Assembly (NCBI GenBank): GCA_029448655.1
Contig: JACCLO010000011.1
Span: 3,162,001 to 3,226,000 of the forward strand
Direction of reading: 5' to 3'
Length of the DNA stretch: 64,000 bases
Origin: Wolfiporia cocos
Taxonomy: Eukaryota > Basidiomycota > Agaricomycetes > Polyporales > Phaeolaceae
Position 1 is the first letter of the stretch, and each line of letters starts with the position of its first letter. Of this stretch, positions 1 to 9,219 are shown piece by piece. The notes under the pieces are model-generated. The model was not told the DNA's origin and made no database searches. It was given only the letters and a program-made list of their open reading frames with translations. The position numbers were made by a program, and so were the translations under genes.

Positions 1-1455
1 CTTTCATACCTTGCAGCGCGCTGAGCACGCGCGAGAGATCAAACGCGGACATTTCGAACTCATCGTCATCGTCGTGGTGATCGAACGCGTGCCCATCGTC
101 CGATCCATGCGCAGAGGCAGTCTCCGCGGAGGCAGAGGGCCGCGAGATGTCCGGGACGGGCAGTGGGAATGCGGAGCCGAAGATGCGGCGCGACGTCTCC
201 GCGATCTCCGCCTGGGAGGGTAGATCGGGGTCGTCTCCGTCCCCGTCCCCGTCCGTTGCGTGATGGTCGCTCCCAATGTCGGACACCGACGCGAGTGAGC
301 GGTAGGACGCGCCGGTGTGCATTGGCACGAGCATGTCCGCGTCGAACGGACTCAGTGACTGCGCCAACTGCTGCGCGGAGGCGGGAGAGGGTGCGGCGAC
401 GAACTCGGTGAAGTCGTCGTCGAAGCGCAGGTGCGGGGCGCCATCCACCGTCGGCGTCTGAATAGTCGGCGTGGGCGCGCTGGACCACCCCACCCACGCG
501 TGCGCCTCCTCGCGCTCGCGCCGCCCCTCCTCGTCCGCGAGCCAGCGCTCAAGCTCCTCCATCTCGCGCTGCATGCGGCTTTTCCGCACCGCAGTGGTGC
601 TGGTGTCGGCGCCGGGGTCAGCGTCATCGTGCGCATGTGCACTGTCATCACCGGAGATGAGCGCGCGGAGGCCGTCCTCCTCCTCCTCTTCACGCGCCCA
701 GTCGAGCAGCTCGCGCGCGCGCGACTTGCGGTTGCGCGTTGACTCAGACTGCACGATCGTCGGCCACATGATAGTGCTCAGTGCATCAATGACCCGTGGA
801 AGGCCAGGAATGCCTACACGTACATGTAAGTCGTGGTGTCACGAAACACAACGAATGTGACTTGCCGTTGTCTTGGTCCTCAGAGGGCGCACCCTCCTCT
901 GCTGCAGTGGAAGTGCGGTCGCCCTCAATATACTCGAAGCCATGAGATGATAGAAAGTCGTCTGTACCCTCCTCCTCAGCACTTTGCTCTGCGGTCGCGC
1001 TAGTTCCAAGCTTCACCGCAAGAGATACCTCGGGATCATGATCTCGGAGACTGCTGCTGATGTCTAAGATGTGTTCCCTGAAAGGCTGCAGTGAATCAGA
1101 CAGTGCACGTATGCGTGGTTCCATGCGACTCACCTCTCCATGCATCCACACAAACACGACAGCCGGTACGCCGTTGGCATGCGAAGACTTGAACTCGTTC
1201 AGCACCCTGGTTTGGAAGTGCACATTTGCTGTGTAGTATTTATTGGCAATTGTCCAAGGAATACTTCCGTTTGATTCGTCTGCAGAAGACAGCGATATAG
1301 ATGGCTTTGCAGTCGAGAGAGCCTGTACACCTGGAAGGTTGGTCGGGAAAACCAAAGATAGACTGGTTAGGATGAAACATACGTTGCACGAATTGCTGAG
1401 CCTGCTCGGCTTTGGAAGAAATCACGAGTATTCTACACTCGGCCGTGGATGCCAT
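1..1455 (-). CDS. AAGAB: AAGAB/p34 (Irc6-like) adaptin-binding protein, 3' end off window
   Basis: Family role: p34/AAGAB (yeast Irc6) is a cytosolic chaperone that binds the large subunits of the AP-1 and AP-2 clathrin adaptors during assembly. Seen: start ATG at 1455-1453, exon 1 1383-1455, exon 2 866-1330, exon 3 from 813 past the left edge; about 450 residues are visible. The N-terminus (MASTAECRILVISS) is the first strand of the degenerate Rab-like GTPase fold. It is followed by IPWTIANKYYTANVHF, a V-W-M-H-G-E stretch, the acidic FEYIEGDR segment, then the conserved GIPGLPRVIDALSTIMWP block. The end near position 10-60 (DLSRVLSALQGMK) matches the C-terminal helix region of the family. 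Intron 1 (1331-1382) is GT-AG with a CTAAC branch site. Intron 2 (814-865) only keeps frame with a GC-AG donor (G|GCAAGT). The gene is divergent from the F-box gene. Family assignment is from motif recognition. Confidence 0.85.
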
Positions 1456-1601
1456 TCTGTCAATCCGGGAGTGGTAAAGACAATGTCCTTGCGAGATGTG
1501 CCAGCTGCAAGTGGTGCCGCCGATCACTGTGTTCACGTGTTTCACGTGTTTCCAGCCGAGAGAGATGACAGCTCTAGCCTATCTGTACTCCGTCTATTGC
1601 C
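1456..1601. promoter_or_regulatory. 146-bp shared promoter region (AAGAB / F-box)
   Basis: Only 146 bp separate the divergent start codons at 1455 (minus) and 1602 (plus). Both promoters and both 5' leaders must fit here or overlap the neighbouring gene. A duplicated TTCACGTG-type stretch lies near 1533-1548 (two CACGTG-like E-boxes). No clear TATA box is visible. The regulatory function is inferred from position. Confidence 0.45.
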
Positions 1602-3314
1602 ATGGTTGGAGAGTCCCAAAAGATGCCTCCAGAGCTATGGGCTCTCGCCATCCAACAGCTATCTCATGATGATCAGCGTTCTTGCTTGGGTGTTTCGCGG
1701 ATGTTTCACGAGCTCGCCGCGAAGTCGCTATTCTCTACAGTTCACTTGTTTCTGGGAATCTGGGAGACGTGCAGGGGTCCATATAGTTTTGATGACGAAC
1801 TAGAATACTCCAAACTGTATCAAATGCGATCCACCCGGTCTTGCGAGATATTGTTGCATATTATAGCAAGCCCCCACTTTGCCGCGTTCGTCAAGACATT
1901 GTATATACACGCGAATGCAGAAGAGGGTGGGATCCCTTATGCGCGTGGTCGGTTTTGCACCTATGTTGTGCGCATAGAATTCCTCTCATTTGTCCGCAAT
2001 CTAGTTTGCCTCGAGAAGGCGGTTTGCTCGCTGCGTAATCTACGATCCCTCATCTGGTATGACAACATGCCTGCGCCTACTGAAGACACTGTGCTATGTC
2101 TTGCTGCCTCAATCACTAATCTGCGCAGCATTGCTCTGTACAAGTTCGTTTAGCCTCCATTTCCACGTTCAGCTCACTGATTTAGATTTTTATCAGTGCG
2201 CCGATCAGCAATGCTATATGTCGCGCAATGTCGCAGATCAGTGGGCTCAAGCGCATCTGTCTCTTGAATCAATCAATCTTTGGCGGTCAAATCAGCGAAA
2301 CCCCCGAATTGAGCCAGCTTGATTTCTCCGCAGTCTTGGAAGCTAACCGAGATAGTCTTGAGTCACTAGCCATCCCCGCTGCACTCGTCCACCAAACTCC
2401 TGTCCATTTCCTTCGCGATCTGACTGAACTGCAATTATGCGCCCTGGACGACATACGCGATATCGATATGTTATTCCGCCATTCTGAACGGCTGGAGTCT
2501 CTTACACTGGACTCGCAAATATCCGCGAACTTCGCTGTCATGTCCCAATATACCCAAAGGCTACCGCACCTCACTTCACTGAAGATAGCATCCGATGCGC
2601 CTCATATGAACGAAGCGGACATTGACGCACTTGCCTCCTTTGTGGCTAGTAAAGTGAAGCTGAGAAGACTAGACATCGCCGTGCCCTTCATGTACTGGAG
2701 TCAGCTTGAGCGTTTCCTTTCCGCCATGTCATCGCTAAAATCTTTGGACGTTTTGGGGATTGAGAGTATTCAGTTTGTCTGCGACATACATGAGCTGCAG
2801 AAAATCGCACAATATATCCCTATGACCCTCACTGGGCTTCGGATGAACGTGTCTACAGAGATAAACTCTAATCTGGCTCAAGCTGAATGTGATGCATGGA
2901 CTCAGATTGTACGCTCTGTGGGATCTTTTCTCCCTGTCATTCTGATACTGACACACTCACCAGTTCAAGCAGCCAACGAAGCTAAGATTCTTACATGTGC
3001 ACGACGAGCAGACTTCCTATATCCCTGGGGTTTACGACCTCATCATAGAGATCCCGACGCTCGAAATTATTGGCAGCAGAGATGAGGCTTTCTACAGTAT
3101 CGAACGTGACGACAACGGTGTTGCGGTCATCATTCCGTGGTCTATGACAAAGTCTTTCTCGAGGACCAAGGAGGACTTTGGTGACGAAGACTGGGCATGG
3201 ATAATGCGACTTCACGACAGTAAGCTGGGATTGTCTATTCAAACTGCTGAGTGCGCTGAAGCTTCGGAACGCAGAATTTGGATAAAAATGGACACACGTG
3301 GCCTTTCGGCGTAA
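1602..3314 (+). CDS. F-box and leucine-rich-repeat-like protein
   Basis: Probable substrate receptor of an SCF ubiquitin ligase; the substrate is unknown. Exons: 1602-2143, 2197-2908, 2964-3314, which join in frame to 534 residues. Both introns are GT-AG (53 and 55 nt) with plausible branch sites. The N-terminal 50 residues hold the F-box signature: MPPELWALAIQQLSHDDQ, then a C-L-x-V-S-x-x-F-H-x-L-A pattern. The rest is leucine-rich with irregular repeats (for example NLRSIAL, LESLTL, HLTSLKI, LKSLDVLGI), typical of the divergent LRRs in fungal F-box proteins. The ATG was chosen because it opens just before the F-box, and upstream sequence belongs to the divergent promoter. Agaricomycetes carry large, fast-evolving sets of such genes, so orthology cannot be assigned. 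Confidence 0.8.
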
Positions 3315-3818
3315 CATTACAAGCGAGGTGATGTTGATGGGCGTTATTGATTCTTGTTACTGTTCAACAATCCGCATTTTTTAATTTCGGTACTGTTGTA
3401 GTCTAATTGGCGCCTGTTACATATAAAATACCATATAAGGGTAGTGCCGGTTCCGGCAAGGCCCGCTATGCAATGTTCTCTAGTAGTGCAATACAATCTC
3501 GATACATGTATTGAAGGATTTCAAAATATCGTCTGCCAGGAGTCATGATAAGTCTACCTAAATTTACAACATACAAACACATTCTGCCGTCCAACGTCTC
3601 TGCTATGGCACTCTGTTATGGCATGGAGATCCTCACAAGCGTAGTGACGATGATTCTCCTGCAAAGGTGAAGACATTCTGCTGTTCAATGCATATGCTGA
3701 TTCTGGCAGCAGGCAGACATCTGCCACCGTCAATGCTGAGGCTGATATAGGTGGTTATAATTTTCATATGCTAATTGACGGTTATGGACGAGTACAAGGG
3801 ACGGCCCAGCTATAGGAT
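3315..3818. other. Intergenic; probable continuation of the Helitron-like remnant
   Basis: No intact gene is seen. This DNA adjoins the left target-site copy of the gypsy element. If the gypsy is removed it lies directly next to position 12702, so it should be the downstream continuation, on the minus strand, of the interrupted coding remnant at 13437-14798. The minus strand has partly open frames with stops, which suggests decayed coding sequence, but no domain was recognised. Confidence 0.4.
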
Positions 3819-4179
3819 TGACACAAGCACGTTCTCAAGCAACTTCTCAGGGGAAGTGTAATCACGTGGAAGCGACTTCCTGATCTGAGGCTACTCAAGG
3901 CAGTAAAGGCCAAGACGAGTCTGGGGTGCTCCCTGCTCGTCAGGCCAGTATATATGCTATCTAGGTGTTTGTACATGTTTGGCTACTGTACAGTATTACG
4001 TAAGCTAATAGTCAGTGATAACCCTATCCTAGGGGTAGAGACGAGAGAAGAGTGTCCGGGGTCTGGCTAGGCACGTGTGGGGTGTTCGGGGTCCTTGCAC
4101 GTGATACTAGGCGGGCGCTTAGATAAGATAAGGGCTGTCGTTCAGTCGTTGGCTAACTGAATGAAATCGGCTTGTGACA
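3819..4179 (-). repeat. 3' LTR of the gypsy element
   Basis: 361 bp, paired with 12336-12696. It differs from the other copy at two positions by eye (near 3864 and 3995); each is a CpG in one copy and CpA in the other. TG...CA ends; the AGGAT target copy lies at 3814-3818. The last codons of the extended pol frame run into this LTR and stop at 4142. Confidence 0.95.
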
Positions 4180-7100
4180 GTACTCCCTCTTCTAGCTGCG
4201 TGTCCCCACGCCCAGCAATCACCTTGTACATGGTTTGGTCGACGTGACATGGGTGGTCTACGAGTTTCTTGCAGATATGGGGGTTGGCTAGTTGGAGTGT
4301 GTTTAGGACCGGGTAGATCCAGTATCCTTTTGACTCAGGTATAGTGGATTCTACTGGTTGTCCAACCCGTATCCCATACTGCATTACTCGAGTGCGTGGA
4401 TCGCAGAACCAGAAGTTACGGGCGACAAGTTTCTTCTCGTAGGCGTAGAATGGTACGTTGCCTTTGATCAGAAGGGTGTTATCTATGTCGTCGTATATGA
4501 TGAACTCCTTCGGGTTCTCTCTAAGACCCATTTCCTTAGCCTTTCGCTCGAAGTCCTCCCATTCTGGGTCCCACTTGGTTTCAGAGTGGTCCCAGCCAGT
4601 GTTTCAGTTTTTCCACTGGTTGCCTGGGGCGGATGGTTTAGCTTCGAAGAACTTCGTGACTAGGTCTTGGAAAGGGGTCAATCCTCGTTTGCGTTCCCAT
4701 GTCGTAGTCCCATCGGACCACTCGACTTCTAGCTCGACTCGCCCTCGGTCTTCTCTGGATGCGAGGATCCGGAGAGGCCTGCGAGCGTCATTGCTTTCTG
4801 TCCTGACTTGGTGGTCCTGATTGGGGAAAGCCGGAGCATGATATGGTAGTAGTAGGACCTCGTTAAAGACGGGATATATCCCGCGCATGTCTGCGGGGAG
4901 GTCCAATTCGTATGCTCCATGTCCGACTTTCTTCGTCACCTTGTACGGTCCGAACCTCTTGGAGTCTAGCTTCTTGGTAGGATGGCCCATGTTAATGTTT
5001 CGGCCGTCTACCCATACCATGTCTCCTTTGGAATACGATAGTGGCGATGCCCGTTTCCTATCGTAGTATTCCTTCATTCGGAGTTTGGCCTTCTCCAGGT
5101 TCTGTGACGCACGTTTTGAGATCTCGTGCATGTGTTCGACCCAGTCCTGTGCTACCCCCTCTTCTTGCTCGAGTCCCTCTACTCCTGTGAAGGGGTGATA
5201 TCCGTGCGTAAGGTAGAAGGGGCTGTACCCCGTGCTACTATGTACATGACACTTGTACGCAAATGCTGCTAGCGGGAGTAGGTCCGGCCAGTTGGTATGT
5301 GTGTCGTTGATAAATAGACGTAGGTATACTTCCAATTCCTGGTTCATTCGTTCCGTCTGCCCATCTGTCTGCGGGTGGAGCGCTGTACTAGGATTCCCTT
5401 CTATCCCTAACCTTCGATAAACGTCCTTGATGAACTCCGCAACGAACTGTGGTCCTCTGTCGCTGAATATCTTCTTCGGCAATCCATGTAGGGCGTAGAC
5501 TTTATCGATAAATATGTTGGCCCATCCTTCGGCCGTTAACTTGGTTGTTGTTGGTACAGCTACATAGTCCTTGGACTTCATATCTACTACTACAATAATA
5601 GCGTCGCGACCCTTGGAAGCTGGGAGTCCCGTGATCATGTCTACGGAAATATTCTCCCAGTTATGTGACGGAGTGGGGTTTGGGTTGAGTGGAGCCGCGC
5701 GTTTGGATCTGTCTGGTTTGGCTGTCTGGCACTTGATACATGCCTTCACGTACTGGCGGATGTCTTTTCTCATCTTTGGCCACCAGTAGTGTTGGTGTAT
5801 GGCGGTGTACGTGTTTTCTGTACCAGGGTGTCCTGCCGAAACCGTGTCGTGGAACGAAGAAATGATTTTTCCTATCAGATCTTCGTCTCGGGGAATGATC
5901 ATCCTCCCCCTCCTAAACCGCAGACCGTCCTCGGTCGTTTCCCCTGCTTCTACTCCTTCCTTTCCTTCGTAGAGAGCGGCTTCCGCTTTGACCCTCTCTT
6001 TTACTTCGTCGTAGGTTATCCCTTTGACTACAGTATAGAATGAGGATCGCAGCCTTTCTGCGCTATCTTCGATGAATAGGTGTGGCTTCAGGACGACTTG
6101 CCCTTCGAGATGACCCTTGTCGTTGCCGTGGTCACTTCTTCGGGAAAGCCCATCGGCTCTTCCATTGGTTTTGCCGGGGATGTGCACGAGCTGTAGATCA
6201 TACTCGGCAAGTTCCGTCATCCACCGGGCTTGTCGCGGATTAATTTTCTGTGGTGTCTTAAAGTATTCTAGGTTCTTATGGTCTGTTAGTACTTCTACAG
6301 GGTGCTTTGCCCCCATTACGAAATGGCGCCATTCGTCTAGGGCGCGCATGATAGCGAGTAACTCTCGATCGTATATCTCGTAGTTACGTTCTGCCGGTAT
6401 CATCGTCTTACTCTGGTACGTGATGGGTTTCCATACGCCTTCCTGCTTCTGCATGAGGCAGGCTCCAGTTGCAAAGTCTGAAGAGTCTGCCTCGATGCGG
6501 AAGGGGTCGTCGTCGTTTGGAATTCCTAACACAGGTGCTTCGGTAAAGATCTTTTTCAATTTCTCGAAGCATTCGAGTTCCGCTGTACCCCACTGCCATT
6601 CTGTGTCTTTTGTCAGATTGATCAGTGGGCGAGCTACCGTGGAGAACTTGGGTATAAATCTCCGGTAGAAGTTTGCAAATCCGATGAAGGACTGCACTTC
6701 TTTTTTGTTCCGAGGTGCTGGCCAATTGGCTACTGCAGCTACCTTCGCGGGGTCCATACGGATCTGCCCGTGAGAGATTATATGCCCGAGATATTCGACC
6801 TCGCTTTTCATGAATTCACATTTCTCAGGTTTACACGTAAGTTTGTTTTGACGGAGGATGAGGAGCACCTTGCGCAGAATCTCTTTGTGCTCTGTCTCGT
6901 CCTCAGTGAAAACAAGGATATCATCTAGGTATACAATGACTTTGCCCGTCATTATGAGATCTCGGAAAATGTCGTTCATCAAAGCTTGGAATGTGCCTGG
7001 TGCATTGCACATTCCGAAGAACATCACTAATGGCTCATAGAGCCCCCGATTAGTGATGAAGGCGGCTTTTTCCTCGTCGCCTTCTTTGATTCTGACATTT

Positions 7101-8617
7101 GTGTATCCCCAACGAATGTCCAATTTCGAGAAGTACTTAGCTCTTTTTAGCTTGTTGAGCAGCTCCGTGATCAATGGGAGCGGGTACCGGTTCTTCTTGG
7201 TCATTTGGTTCAATTTCCGATAATCTTGTATGGGTCTCAGTTTCCCATCCTTTTTTTTGACGAAGAAGAATGGTGCCCCCCATGGTGACTTGGACGGCCG
7301 TATGCGTCCGGTTCGTAGCTGTTCTTCTAAGAAATCATCTAGCGCCTCCTGCTCCCTAGGGGAGAGCGCGTAGATCTTGCCGGCGTATGGTTCGGAGTTG
7401 GGCAGCAGTTCGATTGCGTGATCCCACGGTCGCCGTCCGGGGAGGTTGTCGAATTCCTTTTCCTCAAACACGTCTCGGAAGTCGTGTAGGTACTTGGGGA
7501 CTACCTCCTCAAAGGCTTTTGCTTCCGTGGTCTTTCCGGCTGCGATGGCGATCTCGGTTGCCTTCGTAGCGCGTACTCGCTCAGCGATGTCCGCTCTGCA
7601 TTCTTCCCTGTTCCTTATCCATGCATCAGCGAATATATAGTAGATATGGTCACCGTCCTCGATCTGCTCATGTTCGCAGTCGCAGGTGAAGGTGATTCGG
7701 CGTTTCTTCCAGTCGATGGTTGGGTTGTGGTCTTCCAACCAGTCGAAGCCGAGGAATATGTCAGCGGAGACTAGCTCCGTGACGTGGAACTTGCGGGTTT
7801 CCAAATGCGTGTCGATCTGCATCTGGAGTTCGACGTAATGCGTCATCTTGCCTGCGGCATTGGTACTACCGTCCGCGTTGTACAGCTTGACGGGCCGGTC
7901 TAGCGGGATCTGCTCGAGTTTATGCTCTTCGACGTAGGCGCGACTGATTACTGATCCCGTAGAACCAGAGTCTATCAGCGCTTTCGTGAAGAGGGCGCGT
8001 CCGTCAGGGCGGTGGAGAGTGATCGGTACTTCGATCTGCTTTCCCCGTTTTCCCGTCTGGATTACCACTACATTTCCTCGGAGTTTCTCTCCGGTAGAGC
8101 CAAAACCCGCTGTACCGCGCGTGGTTTCCCGAATGTTCTTGATGATACGTGTGTCGGGTGTCATGTTGCACTCGAGTATGAACTGGGCTATTCTATCCCC
8201 ATACTCGACTAAATAATCTGTTCCGGTTTGATTATTTAGTATGACTTTTAGTACCCCGGTGTAGTCCTCGTCTACTACACCGGCTTCCACGTCGACTCCC
8301 TTGAGGGCGAGTCCGGATCATGGGGCTATTCTGCCATATACACCATCGGGCATCCTGATCTTGATGCCCGTGTTGATGGTGACACGCTTTCCGTTCGGTA
8401 TAATGACCTCCTCCGCGGAGTGTAGGTCGTACCCTGCGGCCCCGGCGGTTTTTCGCTCGGGTGCAATCACGCGGGGGTGGTCTAGGTAGATGTCGAGCAT
8501 GACTGCTTTCTTCTTGGCACATCTACGCCGCACTTTCTTTTCAGTCTTTTTCTTGACTGTGGGCCCTGATGCGTCTGCCATTGTCACATCAGGGTCCACA
8601 ACCGGGTCTACGTCCAT
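4142..8617 (-). pseudogene. pol: Gypsy pol: dUTPase-protease-RT-RNaseH-integrase, two in-frame TGA
   Basis: One reading frame runs from the first ATG at 8617 to a stop at 4142. TGA codons at 8318-8320 and 4604-4606 interrupt it; there is no frameshift. Domains in order: basic N-terminus; dUTPase motifs 1 (AAGYDLHSA, about 8435), 2 (YGRIAP then TGA then SGLA, about 8330), 3 (GVVDEDYTG, about 8270), 4 (GDRIAQF, about 8195) and 5 (GFGSTGE, about 8100); retropepsin DSGSTG (about 7972); RT with YLDD (about 6931-6920); RNase H with TDHKN; integrase with H-x6-H-x29-C-x2-C and a D,D-35-E triad. After the second TGA another 154 codons stay open (W-E-D-F-E-R..., YDDIDNTLLIKG) and end inside the LTR. 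The first TGA falls where dUTPases have the conserved Arg of motif 2, so a CGA-to-TGA change is likely. Either the copy is dead or UGA is read through; the first is more likely. Confidence 0.9.
4183..4193 (-). promoter_or_regulatory. Polypurine tract (plus-strand primer) of the gypsy element
   Basis: Read on the minus strand this is AGAAGAGGGAG, ending three bases before the 3' LTR. That is where the RNase-H-resistant primer for plus-strand DNA synthesis lies in LTR retrotransposons. It is also coding within the extended pol frame. Confidence 0.7.
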
Positions 8618-9219
8618 GGGTACATAGTTTACATTGTTTATGGAGGAATTGTTACGGGTCGAATACCCGTTCGTATATTCGAGTCGCGAATATAGATCGT
8701 TCTTCTGCACGTGGGCGTATAGCCGTATGCAAGGCAAATGCTCGTTAGATGCCTTCAAGTCCTAGGTGAAGTTCCTAGGAGATCGTATAATATCCAATAC
8801 GCGTTAGAGGATATAATCTGTTCAGGTGCGAGTCGAATAGAATATAAGACTCGCCTAAGTCCGAGAAGTCAGTGTGCACTTCGAGGACTTAGTCGTTCGG
8901 TTGCTCGAGTGAGAAATACTGAGCGTAGTTTCCTACGTTTGAGAACGAGTATAAGACTTCTTGTTTATACAACAAGGTCGAGCTGAAGAGCCTCGACAGT
9001 AAGTACATTAGTTTATATACTACGTTGGGTTTTAGGGGTCAAGTCCGTCCCAGATGTCACCGATACTATCTACGCTATAGTACCAAACGCTTGATAGGTA
9101 TGTAGTGATATACCTGAGACGATAGATAGGAATGATGGCGGTTGAACGCCATCTATCAGCTAACGAACGATGAACATGAAACGGTGGCAGAGTTGGATCT
9201 GCCGAAGATGAAACGCGCC
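8618..9219 (-). other. Spacer between gag and pol of the gypsy element
   Basis: About 600 nt between the gag stop (9220) and the first pol ATG (8617) hold no convincing frame. The pol frame itself is closed by a TAG just upstream of about 8758. This is not the overlap or frameshift arrangement usual in Ty3/gypsy, so Pol would need splicing, a separate start or internal initiation, unless the region has decayed. Confidence 0.6.
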
